A stretch of DNA of 64,000 nt from Elstera cyanobacteriorum (GCF_002251735.1 NZ_NOXS01000032.1:124001-188000); one strand, 5' to 3'; positions 36,278-44,846 are shown, counted from the first letter of the stretch. The notes: generated by a model not told the origin, from the sequence alone. A program made the numbers and translations.

Positions 36278-36541
36278 ATGACCGATGATTTGACGACGCG
36301 CCGCAAGCGCATTCTGTTTCAGGCCCGGCACCGGGGCACCAAGGAAGCCGATTTGCTGATTGGTCGCTTCGTCGAAGCCCATCTCGATGGCTTCAGTGTC
36401 GCCGAACTCGATGCGCTGGAAGCGGTGATGGCGGAACAGGATCTCGACCTTGTGGCCTGGATTATCGGGGGCGTAACGCCGCCCGAAGCCTCCAACACCC
36501 CTATGCTGGCGCGCATTATCGCCCATCACCGCGCCGCCTAG
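36278..36541 (+). CDS. sdhE: FAD assembly factor SdhE
   Basis: SdhE helps attach FAD covalently to the flavoprotein subunit of succinate dehydrogenase. The ATG at 36278, five bases after GGGGGA, gives 87 residues. The family pattern RRKRILFQARHRGTKEADLL (RGxxE motif with the functional Glu) and the C-terminal LVAWIIGG are clear. An upstream frame to 36176 would overlap recG's start and is rejected. It is divergent from recG and followed by mfd, a typical order. Confidence 0.93.
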   Translation: MTDDLTTRRKRILFQARHRGTKEADLLIGRFVEAHLDGFSVAELDALEAVMAEQDLDLVAWIIGGVTPPEASNTPMLARIIAHHRAA

Positions 36542-36618
36542 AGCAAATCCCGAGCAGGTGGCGACACCTGCGACGACGCATTTGCTAAGAAAATGCCCGA
36601 TTGATTGGACTTGCCGTC

Positions 36619-39600
36619 ATGAGCCTTGCGAAAACCCCCGCCTGGTACGCTGCCCCCGGTCGTCTCGATCTGCACGGTGTCCCCGACGGTTATGAAGCGT
36701 TGGTCTTGCGCCGGGCGGCAGAAGCGATTGGGGAGCAGGGGCGGGCCGTCCTCCACATCGCGCAACACGACGCCCGCGTCGCGCAACTAACGGAAAGTTT
36801 GGCGTTTTTCGCGCCGGATATCCAGGTGCTCAGCTTTCCGGCCTGGGATTGCTTGCCCTACGACCGTGTGTCGCCGAACAGCGATCTGGTCGCCAAACGC
36901 CTCGATACGCTGACGCGGCTGCTGGCGGAAGCGGGCAGCAAAGCGCCGCGCGTTATCCTAACGACCGTTTCCGCCATCACCCAGCGCGTGCCGACGCGCG
37001 AGAGCTTAGCCCAAGCCGCCCTGGCGCTGAAAGTGGGCCAGCGCGTCGATACTAAGGCGCTGCTGGGGTTCTTCGAGCGTAACGGCTATCATCGCACCGA
37101 AACCGTGCGTGAGCCGGGGGAATATGCCGTGCGCGGCGGCATCGTCGATGTCTTTCCGACCGGGATGACCGATCCGCTGCGGCTCGATCTCTTCGGCGAT
37201 ACCCTGGAGACGCTGCGGGATTTCGATCCGGTGACGCAACGGTCGAGCGGCACGCGAAAGGACGTGACGTTTCGCCCCGTTTCCGAAGTGCCGATGGACG
37301 AGATTGCCATCCACCGCTTCCGCTCTGGCTATCGCAGCCTGTTCGGCGCCGAAACGGCCAATGATCCGCTGTACGAAGCGGTCAGCGCCGGGCGCAAGCA
37401 GATCGGCATGGAACATTGGTTGCCGCTGTTCCACGAGCGGCTGGAAACCCTGTTCGATTATATCCCCGGCGCGGCGATCACGCTCGACCCGCAGGCCGAA
37501 GAGGGGGCCAAGGCGCGGTTCGAGCAGATCAATGAGTTTTTCCAGGCGCGCAAGGACTTAGCGACCGCCGCGCGCAAGGATGGTGCGCCCTATCATCCGC
37601 TGCCGCCCGATCTTCTCTATCTGACCGAACGGGATTGGCGCCTGTCGCTGGAGGGCCGCCCGCACGCTGTCTTTCATATCGGCGCCGCGCCGGACGATGC
37701 AGCCAACCGCGCCGATACCGGCACGCGCCCCGGCCATGATTTCGCCGAGGCCCGCCTGCGGCAAGAAGGCTCGCTCTATGATGCGGTGCGGGAGCATGTG
37801 GTGTCTCTCCGCGCCCAAAAGCGCCGGGTGCTGATCGCCGCCCATTCCCCCGGCTCCCGCGACCGGCTGTTCGGCCTGCTGCGCGATCATGGCATGCCGA
37901 GCCTGGAGGTGGCGGAGAGCGGCCCCGCCGCCCTGGCACTGCCGGCGGATAAGGTGGTGCTGGTCACGCTAGCGCAGCCGCGCGGCTTTCTGGCGCCCGA
38001 TGTGGCCCTGATCACCGAAGCCGATATTCTCGGCGACCGGCTGATCCGCACACCCAAGCGCAAGAAAGCCGCCGATTTCATCACCGATGCGGGTACGCTG
38101 ACCACGGGCGACCTTGTGGTGCACGTCGATCACGGTATCGGCCGTTACGAGGGGCTGGAGGCGATTGCCGTTTCCGGCGCGCCGCACGATTGCCTGTGCC
38201 TTTCGTATCTTGGCGGCGACAAGCTCTATGTGCCGGTAGAGAATATCGATACGCTGTCGCGCTTCGGGTCGGAAGACGTTGGTGTCACCCTCGATAAGCT
38301 CGGCGGCACTGCTTGGCAGGCGCGTAAAGCCAAGGTCAAGCAGCGCATCCGCGATATTGCCAACAAGCTGATCGCCGTTGCCGCGCAACGGGCGCTGCGG
38401 GAAGGGGAAATCCTAACCCCGCCCGATGGGCTGTACGACGAGTTTTGCGCGCGCTTCCCCTATCCTGAAACCGACGATCAACTGCGCGCCATCGAAGATG
38501 CGGTGGCCGATCTCGCCTCCGGCAAGCCGATGGACCGGCTGATCTGCGGCGATGTTGGCTTCGGCAAAACGGAAGTGGCCCTACGCGCCGCGTTCGTTGC
38601 CGCGCTCTCCGGCCAGCAGGTGGCCGTGGTGGTGCCGACGACGCTGCTGGCCCGCCAGCATTATCAAAACTTCTCCAACCGTTTCAAAGGCTTCCCAGTT
38701 CGCATTGAAACGCTGTCGCGCCTCGTGACGCCGAAGCAGGCAGCCCTGACCAAGGCGGGGCTGAAAGATGGCACCGTCGATATCATCGTTGGCACCCACG
38801 CCGTGCTGGCCAAGACCATCGAGTTTAAACGGCTCGGCCTGCTGATCGTTGACGAAGAGCAACATTTCGGCGTGGCACAGAAGGAGCGGTTGAAGGAACT
38901 GAAGTCGGACGTTCACGTCCTCACCCTCACCGCCACCCCGATCCCGCGCACCCTGCAACTGGCGCTGACCGGCGTGCGCGATCTCTCGATCATCGCCACC
39001 CCGCCAGTGGACCGGCTGGCCGTGCGAACCTTCGTGCTACCCTATGATCCGATGGTGGTGCGCGAGGCGATCCTGCGCGAACATTTCCGGGGCGGGCAGT
39101 GTTTCTACGTTAGCCCACGCCTGGAAGACCTTGATATGCTGGCCGAACGGCTGCGGACCCTGGTGCCGGAAGTAACCTTCACCACCGCGCACGGGCGCAT
39201 GCCCGCCAGCCAGTTGGAAGACGTGATGAACGCCTTCTGCGATGGGAAGTATGACGTGCTGCTCTCGACCAATATCGTCGAAAGCGGCCTCGATATTCCC
39301 TCCGCCAATACGATGATCGTGCATCGAGCCGATCTGTTCGGTCTGGCGCAGCTCTATCAGTTGCGTGGGCGCATCGGGCGATCGAAACTGCGCGCCTATG
39401 CCTATCTGACCCTGCCGACCGGCAAAGTGCTGACCGAAAGCGCCCAAAAGCGGCTGGAGGTTATGCAAACGCTCGATAAACTCGGCGCAGGCTTCCAGCT
39501 TGCCAGCCACGATCTCGATATTCGCGGCGCCGGGAACCTGCTGGGCGACGAACAATCCGGGCATATCAAGGAAGTCGGGATCGAGCTTTACCAGCATATG

Positions 39601-40113
39601 CTGCAAGAAGCCGTGGACGCCGCCCGCGCCGGGGGGATCGGCAGCGGGGAGGGGGCGGCAGACGCCTGGTCGCCGCAAATCGCCGTCGGTATCCCCGTGC
39701 TGATCCCGGAAACCTATGTGGCGGACCTGGGCGTGCGCCTGGACCTCTACCGCCGCGCCGCCGTGCTGGCCAACCGGGAGGAAATCGACGGTTTCGCCGC
39801 CGAAATGATCGACCGCTTCGGCCCGCTGCCCGCCGATGCCGATGGGTTCCTAAAGGTCATTGCCATCAAAGCCCTGTGCCGTCAGGCCGGGGTGGAAAAG
39901 GTCGACGCCGGGCCGAAGGGCGTGCTGCTGACCTTCCGCGACAAGAGCTTTAAAAACCCCGATGGGCTGATCCGCTACATCCAGCGCCAGGCGGGCACCG
40001 TCAAATTGCGCCCGGACCATAAGCTCGTCGTCATCCGCGCCTGGGAAACCGCCGCCGAACGGCTGGAAGGCGTAACGAAGGTGCTGCAACAATTGGCCGA
40101 TCTGGCGGGGTAG
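36619..40113 (+). CDS. mfd: Transcription-repair coupling factor Mfd
   Basis: Mfd removes RNA polymerase stalled at lesions and recruits UvrA. From ATG 36619 the protein has 1164 residues. It has a UvrB-like N-terminal part (about 1-350), and an RNA-polymerase-interacting domain starting VVHVDHGIGRYEGLE (about residues 500-515). The motor has Walker A GDVGFGKTE (about 644) and Walker B DEEQHFGV (about 745), with TATPIPRTLQLAL and QLRGRIGRS. The C-terminal TRCF domain follows. A TTG at 36601 in frame would add six residues but has no better ribosome site. Two hairpins follow the stop before the tRNA gene. Confidence 0.97.
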   Translation: MSLAKTPAWYAAPGRLDLHGVPDGYEALVLRRAAEAIGEQGRAVLHIAQHDARVAQLTESLAFFAPDIQVLSFPAWDCLPYDRVSPNSDLVAKRLDTLTRLLAEAGSKAPRVILTTVSAITQRVPTRESLAQAALALKVGQRVDTKALLGFFERNGYHRTETVREPGEYAVRGGIVDVFPTGMTDPLRLDLFGDTLETLRDFDPVTQRSSGTRKDVTFRPVSEVPMDEIAIHRFRSGYRSLFGAETANDPLYEAVSAGRKQIGMEHWLPLFHERLETLFDYIPGAAITLDPQAEEGAKARFEQINEFFQARKDLATAARKDGAPYHPLPPDLLYLTERDWRLSLEGRPHAVFHIGAAPDDAANRADTGTRPGHDFAEARLRQEGSLYDAVREHVVSLRAQKRRVLIAAHSPGSRDRLFGLLRDHGMPSLEVAESGPAALALPADKVVLVTLAQPRGFLAPDVALITEADILGDRLIRTPKRKKAADFITDAGTLTTGDLVVHVDHGIGRYEGLEAIAVSGAPHDCLCLSYLGGDKLYVPVENIDTLSRFGSEDVGVTLDKLGGTAWQARKAKVKQRIRDIANKLIAVAAQRALREGEILTPPDGLYDEFCARFPYPETDDQLRAIEDAVADLASGKPMDRLICGDVGFGKTEVALRAAFVAALSGQQVAVVVPTTLLARQHYQNFSNRFKGFPVRIETLSRLVTPKQAALTKAGLKDGTVDIIVGTHAVLAKTIEFKRLGLLIVDEEQHFGVAQKERLKELKSDVHVLTLTATPIPRTLQLALTGVRDLSIIATPPVDRLAVRTFVLPYDPMVVREAILREHFRGGQCFYVSPRLEDLDMLAERLRTLVPEVTFTTAHGRMPASQLEDVMNAFCDGKYDVLLSTNIVESGLDIPSANTMIVHRADLFGLAQLYQLRGRIGRSKLRAYAYLTLPTGKVLTESAQKRLEVMQTLDKLGAGFQLASHDLDIRGAGNLLGDEQSGHIKEVGIELYQHMLQEAVDAARAGGIGSGEGAADAWSPQIAVGIPVLIPETYVADLGVRLDLYRRAAVLANREEIDGFAAEMIDRFGPLPADADGFLKVIAIKALCRQAGVEKVDAGPKGVLLTFRDKSFKNPDGLIRYIQRQAGTVKLRPDHKLVVIRAWETAAERLEGVTKVLQQLADLAG

Positions 40114-40135
40114 AGCCGGGGGCGTGGGCGGTATC

Positions 40136-40180
40136 GCGGGGTTCCACCCCGCCCCCCGCCAGGACCGCTGCCGGTCCTGG
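40136..40180. repeat. Pair of palindromic hairpins, REP-like intergenic element or terminator
   Basis: A stem pairs GCGGGG (40136-40141) with CCCCGC (40147-40152). A second, stronger stem pairs CCAGGACCG (40159-40167) with CGGTCCTGG (40172-40180) around a four-base loop. The style resembles intergenic palindromes widespread in alphaproteobacterial genomes. They may end mfd transcription although no T-run follows. I see no second copy in this window. Confidence 0.5.
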
Positions 40181-40190
40181 ACCTGCGCGC

Positions 40191-40220
40191 TTGACGGACC
40201 CCAGGCGGCTTCGCTAGGGT
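40191..40220 (+). promoter_or_regulatory. Promoter of tRNA-Ser
   Basis: TTGACG (40191-40196) and TAGGGT (40215-40220) are separated by 18 bases, with the mature tRNA 5' end about 10 bases after the -10 box. A strong TTGAC element close to a stable-RNA gene is typical in this group. Confidence 0.55.
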
Positions 40221-40229
40221 CCGCCCCAC

Positions 40230-40319
40230 GGATGGGTGGCCGAGTGGTTTAAGGCAGCGGTCTTGAAAACCGCCGAAGGTGTGAGCCTTCCGTGGGTTCG
40301 AATCCCACCCCATCCGCCA
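40230..40319 (+). tRNA. tRNA-Ser (anticodon UGA)
   Basis: The 90-base sequence folds as a class II tRNA. The acceptor stem pairs GGATGGG (40230-40236) with CCCATCC (40309-40315), followed by G and an encoded CCA. The D-arm is GGCCGAGTGGTTTAAGGC-like, the anticodon stem is GCGGT/ACCGC with loop CTTGAAA (anticodon TGA), and there is a long variable arm and a T-arm GTGGGTTCGAATCCCAC. It decodes UCA and related serine codons. An orphan gene follows immediately downstream on the other strand. Confidence 0.97.
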
Positions 40320-40409
40320 TCATACGCTGGAGCACGCCACAATCTTCCGTGTCTCTCCGACCGAGTACGGGCGCGACCGCTGCGTAAATTTCTGGTCGCG
40401 TTGGAGGCG

Positions 40410-41450
40410 TCAACCAGCTCGAAACCAGATCGCTGAAAAGAGAAGCGGGAAGCTATCCATCAGCCAGTCGCTCCAATTATCAGGTTCCGGATTGATTCGC
40501 CGGACGGTCGGCTCCGCGTCCGCTGCATGGTTGAGGACGCGGAGAGCCATGTCGGACGCTCTTTCCATGAGATCGCCATCCACATGCTCGACTGTGTCCC
40601 ACCAACGCCAGCCGCCTGCGTGCGCGGCGAACTCGTTCCGGAGGAAGTACACATGTTCTGCTAGCTGTGCGTCATTTTGGTGCATACCCAGCGTCGTGAT
40701 CAGATCAGAGCGGCTACGCCGTGGATCGCCGACCACGCTGGTCCACCCAATCGTCTGCAATGATTGCAACACGCAGTCAATGGCGACCAAGGCTTCGAGT
40801 TCGAAACCAGCGGACAAGAGCGATTGCCCGCGAAGGAAATGGAACACGGCCTGATGAACCGCCGGATCGAATGTGTTTCGGCGTGTCCAGCGGGATCGGC
40901 TCCGAGGTGCTGCTTCAACTCCTCCCCATCGGCTAACACTGTCTTCAACCGCGGTCGAAAGCGCCATTCTTGGCAAGACCGGAGGAGTGACCGCCCCGTA
41001 GCGGCAACTATGCGCTTCCGAACCGAATGGGTGAAGAACTGCGCGGTCTCTCTCCCAAGCGATCATCAGCACCTTAGCTACGTGCGAACGATGGATGTAC
41101 TGACGCGCGTAATGTCCCAACCACGAGAGCACGTCGTAGACGTATTCGTCGCGGAGGGCCTTACGCCAGCCGAAACCCCATCCCGGAACGACTGTGCTCA
41201 CCGCCAGCCCCTTCTGGCAGGGGACCACGCGCCAACCTTGGCCTGAAGCCTGGAATTGAGGAGCTGAGTGATCGCCAAGCAGGATCGTCATGCATTCCGA
41301 CCAAGAGTTGCGCTTGGCTATCTCGTCGACGAAGCGGTCCACGCCCAACGCGAGTTTACCGCGCATTTCAGGTGGTTGGCTGCTACCGTCGAACCACTTG
41401 AGGATTAGAGATTTTGCACGAGCCTTCAGATTTGGCGAACGGAAATTCAT
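40410..41450 (-). CDS. Orphan protein with a putative HEPN-type ribonuclease motif
   Basis: The 346-residue product is not a family I can name. The last third (about residues 195-310) is helical. It contains QSLLSAGFELEALVAIDCVL and then HVYFLRNEFAAHAGG, giving R271-N-x4-H277, the R-(N/D/H)-x4-H type motif of HEPN RNases. The N-terminal two thirds have no recognised motif. A start ATG at 41450 has AAAGG five bases upstream. Composition is lower in G+C and less biased than the flanks, and the gene sits alone directly downstream of tRNA-Ser. It is therefore probably acquired. A toxin or defence role would fit a HEPN domain but is unproven. Confidence 0.75.
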   Translation of the reverse strand: MNFRSPNLKARAKSLILKWFDGSSQPPEMRGKLALGVDRFVDEIAKRNSWSECMTILLGDHSAPQFQASGQGWRVVPCQKGLAVSTVVPGWGFGWRKALRDEYVYDVLSWLGHYARQYIHRSHVAKVLMIAWERDRAVLHPFGSEAHSCRYGAVTPPVLPRMALSTAVEDSVSRWGGVEAAPRSRSRWTRRNTFDPAVHQAVFHFLRGQSLLSAGFELEALVAIDCVLQSLQTIGWTSVVGDPRRSRSDLITTLGMHQNDAQLAEHVYFLRNEFAAHAGGWRWWDTVEHVDGDLMERASDMALRVLNHAADAEPTVRRINPEPDNWSDWLMDSFPLLFSAIWFRAG

Positions 41451-41622
41451 GAAGACCTTTGACGTTAAGCGCTTTTAATGACGCTCTAGGATTGGTGTCT
41501 GAGCCAGTACAAAATCCCGGGTCATAGTGCCACGGCGAAAACATAGTGATCATCGCTATCGGTCGCGGCCCGCCAAAACTGTATCGACTCCCTCGCGGGT
41601 CCAAGGCGACTCCAGAGCGCTC

Positions 41623-41910
41623 TCACCCCTCCACAATAAACATCCGCGCCTTTTGCGCCAGGGCGCGCTCGGCTTTGATGGGGGCGTAGTCGGCGGATTG
41701 GTAGAAGGCCTGGGCGGCGGCGACGGAGGGGAATTCGAAGAGGCCCGCGATGGGGAGCGGGGAGACGTCGCCTTCCAGCACCTCGACCACCGGTCCAAAG
41801 TGCAGGATGCGCCCGCCCGCCGCGTGCAGGGCGGCCTGAAAGCGCGGCGCTAGGGCGGCTTGGCGGGCGGGGTCGGTGATGCGCAGGTTGATATGGACAT
41901 AGGCGGGCAT
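41623..41910 (-). CDS. DUF1330 family protein
   Basis: The 95-residue protein has a dimeric alpha-beta-barrel look with the segments MPAYVHINLRITDP, then GGRILHFGPV, VLEGD and the conserved IAGLFEFPSVAAAQAFYQS. This is the DUF1330 pattern, with RFMIVEG-like ending (here RMFIVEG). Function is unknown. ATG at 41910 gives the family length; an extension to 41940 is not conserved. It is divergent from the TetR gene at 42009, and a palindromic operator lies between them, so it may be regulated by that repressor. Confidence 0.85.
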   Translation of the reverse strand: MPAYVHINLRITDPARQAALAPRFQAALHAAGGRILHFGPVVEVLEGDVSPLPIAGLFEFPSVAAAQAFYQSADYAPIKAERALAQKARMFIVEG

Positions 41911-41980
41911 GGGGTCTCTCCAATAGATAGCTGCGTACACAGTATTCTCAATTTGCCCCCGAGTCGAGAAGGCTTGATCA

Positions 41981-42000
41981 TTTAGGACAATCGTCCTAAA
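41981..42000. promoter_or_regulatory. Perfect palindrome, likely TetR operator
   Basis: Arms TTTAGGAC and GTCCTAAA pair perfectly around a 4-base centre AATC. The site ends eight bases before the TetR ATG at 42009 and lies 71 bases from the divergent DUF1330 start, as expected for an autoregulated TetR repressor controlling both genes. Confidence 0.75.
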
Positions 42001-42008
42001 CTCGCCCC

Positions 42009-42584
42009 ATGCCCGCTATCACCGATACCCGCGACCGGATTATCGCTACCGCCGATGCGCTGTTTTACGCGCGCGGCTATGCGGCGACCTCCTTCATGGA
42101 CATCGCCCAGGCGCTGGGGATTTCGCGGGGGAATTTTTATTATTACTTCAAAACGAAGGATGAAATCCTTGCCGCCGTGATCGAATTCCGGCTGGCGCGC
42201 ACGCGCGCCCTGCTGGACGCTTGGTCGCAGGAGGAGGGCAGCCCGGCGGCGCGGGTCGGGCGCTTCATCCAAATGCTGATCGACAATCAGGCGCCGATCA
42301 TGGCGCACGGCTGCCCGGTCGGCACCCTCTGCGCCGAGCTTGCGAAACTCGATCATCCGGCGCAGCCGCAGGCGCGGGCGCTGTTCACCCTGTTCCGGGA
42401 TTGGCTGCGCGCGCAGTTCGACGCGCTGGGGCAGGGGGCGCGGGCCGATGCCCTCGCGCTGCACGCGCTGATGCGCAGCCAGGGCATTGCAACGCTGGCG
42501 ACCGCCTTTCGCGATCCCGTTCTGCTGGGCCAAGAGGTTGCGGCGCTGCGCGCTTGGCTGGCCGATCTTTCCCCCAATCCTTAA
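42009..42584 (+). CDS. TetR/AcrR-family transcriptional regulator
   Basis: The 191-residue repressor has an N-terminal helix-turn-helix: RDRIIATADALFYARGYAAT, then SFMDIAQALGISRGNFYYYF with KTKDEILAAV. The C-terminal ligand domain includes HGCPVGTLCAEL, as in regulators of the TetR_C_33/YcdC-like types. The ligand is unknown. It is divergent from DUF1330 and followed after 11 bases by a YciI-like gene. The perfect 20-base palindrome just before its start suggests autorepression. Confidence 0.92.
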   Translation: MPAITDTRDRIIATADALFYARGYAATSFMDIAQALGISRGNFYYYFKTKDEILAAVIEFRLARTRALLDAWSQEEGSPAARVGRFIQMLIDNQAPIMAHGCPVGTLCAELAKLDHPAQPQARALFTLFRDWLRAQFDALGQGARADALALHALMRSQGIATLATAFRDPVLLGQEVAALRAWLADLSPNP

Positions 42585-42595
42585 GCGAGGGCCCA

Positions 42596-42883
42596 ATGTT
42601 CGTTGTTTTTCTGCGCTTTACCGAGCATAAGGCGAAAGCCCCGGCCTTTATGGCCGCCCATAACGCCTGGTTGGCGGAAGGGTTTGCGGCGGGGGATTTT
42701 CTGCTGAGCGGCGGATTGGCCCCCGGCCTCGGCGGTGCGCTCCTGGCGCAGGCCGCCTCCCGCCCGGCACTCGAAGCCCGGCTGGCCACCGATCCGTTCG
42801 TAGCCGAAGGGATTGTGACGGTGGATATTCACGAAATCGCCCCGGGCCGGACCGATCCCCGGCTTGCCTTTCTGGCGGCCTAA
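42596..42883 (+). CDS. YciI-like family protein
   Basis: This 95-residue protein has the small ferredoxin-like fold sequence pattern of YciI proteins: MFVVFLRFTEHK, MAAHNAWLAEGFAAGDFLLS (with the His often proposed as active residue), GGLAPGLGG and DPFVAEGIVTVDIHEI. Its biochemical role is not known. It lies between the TetR gene and tag with gaps of 11 and 2 bases, so all three are probably one transcript under the TetR operator. Confidence 0.85.
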   Translation: MFVVFLRFTEHKAKAPAFMAAHNAWLAEGFAAGDFLLSGGLAPGLGGALLAQAASRPALEARLATDPFVAEGIVTVDIHEIAPGRTDPRLAFLAA

Positions 42884-42885
42884 CG

Positions 42886-43494
42886 ATGGCCGACCTTTTC
42901 CTTGCCCCCGACGGACGCCCGCGCTGCCGCTGGTGTGGCGGCGCGCCGGAGTTTCTGCCGTACCATGATCAGGAATGGGGATTTCCGGTCGCCGATGATC
43001 GTCGGCTGTTCGAAAAGCTCTGCCTTGAGGGCTTTCAGTCGGGCCTGAGCTGGCGGACGATCCTCAATAAGCGCGAGAATTTCCGCGCGGCCTTCGATGG
43101 GTTCGATATCAAGGTGATCGCCGATTATTCGGAAGCAGATGTCGAACGGCTGCTGGCCGACGCCGGGATTATCCGCCATCGCGGCAAGATAGAAGCCGTG
43201 ATCAACAATGCCCGCCGGGCGGTTGAGCTTACGGCCCAGGAAGGCTCGCTCGCTGCCTACCTCTGGCGCTTCGAGCCGACACCGGGGGAAACCGCGCCGC
43301 CGCAAAGCGCTTCCGTCTCGCCAACCTCGATTGCCCTCTCCAAAGATTTGAAAAAGCGCGGCTGGAAATTCGTTGGCCCAACAACGGTTTACGCCTTTAT
43401 GCAGGCCATGGGGTTGATCAACGATCACGCCGACGGCTGCGCCATCCGGGCCGAAGCGGCGGCGGCGCGAGCGCGGTTTACCCCGCCGGTTTAA
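42886..43494 (+). CDS. tag: DNA-3-methyladenine glycosylase I
   Basis: The enzyme excises 3-methyladenine from alkylated DNA. The 202-residue protein has RCRWCGGAPEFLPYHDQEWG (zinc-binding Cys and the conserved YHDxEWG), and FEKLCLEGFQSGLSWRTIL, then ILNKRENFR. Near the C-terminus are VGPTTVYAFMQAMGLINDH and the second zinc-ligand region. Length is normal. Its stop shares the bases TTAA (43491-43494) with the stop of the convergent diguanylate cyclase gene. Confidence 0.96.
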   Translation: MADLFLAPDGRPRCRWCGGAPEFLPYHDQEWGFPVADDRRLFEKLCLEGFQSGLSWRTILNKRENFRAAFDGFDIKVIADYSEADVERLLADAGIIRHRGKIEAVINNARRAVELTAQEGSLAAYLWRFEPTPGETAPPQSASVSPTSIALSKDLKKRGWKFVGPTTVYAFMQAMGLINDHADGCAIRAEAAAARARFTPPV

Positions 43495-44846
43495 CCGCAC
43501 ACACGGTTCCGCCCCTCGGCCTTGGCGCGGTAGAGATGGCGGTCGGCGGCCTTCAAGGTTTCTTCCGCCGTTTGGCCGGGGGCGTGCGCGGCGATCCCGA
43601 CGCACAGGGTCACCGATAGGCGTGGATCAATCTCCGCCCAGGGATAGGCCGCCACCGCTTGGCGCACCTGCTCGCAGAGGATAATTGCCGAGTCAAAATC
43701 CGTGTTCGGCAGGGCCAGAACAAACTCTTCACCCCCATAACGGCCTACGGTATCGCCCGCGCGCAGGGTCTGCGTCAGCAGAAGAGCGATCTGTCGCAAC
43801 ACCGCGTCCCCGGTCGCGTGGGAACAAGCGTCGTTAATGCGCTTAAAGAAATCGATATCGGCGAGCGCCAGAACCAGCGGCGCCCCCCGCGCCTCGGCGT
43901 CGCGCACCAGACCGGCGGCGATCTCGTCGAAATGACGGCGGTTGAACAGGCCGGTCAGCCCATCGCGGATGCTGACTTCGTAGAGTTTTTCGGCATGGGC
44001 GTTGATTTCGCGGTTCTTATCGCGCAGCGCTTCGTGGCTGCGGGCCAGCTCGTCGCTCATGCGGTTGAAGGCTTCGGCAAGCAGGCCGATTTCGTCGCGG
44101 GACCGCACCGGCACTTGCTGCCGCAACACTCCGCCGTGCATTCCGGCAATCGCCTGGGTAAAGGGCGACAGCGTGCGATTGACGTGCCGCCCGGCCAAGA
44201 GGCCTAAGAGAATGGCCATCAAGGCCGCCGCACCGCTGCCCCAGATCAGGGCATTCTGCATCGCGGCCAGATAGGCAAGGTCGGTGGTCGAATAATTCGC
44301 GGTACCCTGGGGCAGGGCATAGGCAACAATTTCGCCTTTCACCCGGATCGGCACGCCCTGCGCCCGTTCGTCGGCGGTCACCTGCCGCCGCATGCCAAAT
44401 TCATCAAGCTGACGGGGATTGAGCACGATCCCCTCGGGATCATAGAGCGTAAAGCGAAACAGTGGCCGAAAGTTCCCCCCCTCGCTTCCCGTCCCTATCG
44501 GGTAGGGCGGCCGGGCGGGGCGGGAGCCGAACTCCCCCGGGCGCATAGGGGGCAGCGGTTGGGCCTGGTCGGCGTCCCCTGTATCGGTTTCTGCCCCGCG
44601 CGCGGCCAAAAACGCCCGGCGCCGCCCAACAAACTGGGTGAAGGGTTCAAGCTTTATCCCAGCTTCCCACGAGCCATAGGTCAGCCAATAGGCCGCAACA
44701 TCGCCCCGGAAATTGCGGGCTGATCCGGCCTCCACGATCTCCCCGAACCGCCGCTCCAGCCGCTCATAGGCAACACCACCCATGACCGCAACCGTAATGA
44801 GGCTCGTCAGCAAGAAGGCCATGATCAGCTTTAAGCGTAAGGACAT
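43491..44846 (-). CDS. Membrane sensor diguanylate cyclase (HAMP-GGDEF)
   Basis: The 451-residue enzyme makes cyclic di-GMP. A first membrane helix lies at about residues 6-26 and a periplasmic sensor region of about 180 residues follows. A second helix (SGAAALMAILLGLLAG) and a HAMP domain come next, then a GGDEF domain. The active site is GGEEF near residue 370 within RYGGEEFVLALP. An RAGD motif five residues before it is the product-inhibition I-site. The frame is open to 44933 but ATG 44846 gives a proper N-terminus (MSLRLKLIMAF). No EAL domain is present. Confidence 0.93.
   Translation of the reverse strand: MSLRLKLIMAFLLTSLITVAVMGGVAYERLERRFGEIVEAGSARNFRGDVAAYWLTYGSWEAGIKLEPFTQFVGRRRAFLAARGAETDTGDADQAQPLPPMRPGEFGSRPARPPYPIGTGSEGGNFRPLFRFTLYDPEGIVLNPRQLDEFGMRRQVTADERAQGVPIRVKGEIVAYALPQGTANYSTTDLAYLAAMQNALIWGSGAAALMAILLGLLAGRHVNRTLSPFTQAIAGMHGGVLRQQVPVRSRDEIGLLAEAFNRMSDELARSHEALRDKNREINAHAEKLYEVSIRDGLTGLFNRRHFDEIAAGLVRDAEARGAPLVLALADIDFFKRINDACSHATGDAVLRQIALLLTQTLRAGDTVGRYGGEEFVLALPNTDFDSAIILCEQVRQAVAAYPWAEIDPRLSVTLCVGIAAHAPGQTAEETLKAADRHLYRAKAEGRNRVCG

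Noticed and set aside
36601-36618. TTG start for mfd
   Set aside because: It adds six residues without a better ribosome site; the ATG at 36619 gives a typical N-terminus.
40230-41640. Integrated island at tRNA-Ser with flanking attachment repeats
   Set aside because: I looked for a second copy of the tRNA 3' end after the orphan gene and found none; there is no integrase. The gene may still be acquired, but not by a visible tRNA-site element.
41522-41923. A 133-residue minus-strand frame overlapping the DUF1330 gene
   Set aside because: Most of it is out of frame with the convincing DUF1330 coding sequence and is Arg/Pro-rich. The unshared end (41522-41620) shows no family pattern.
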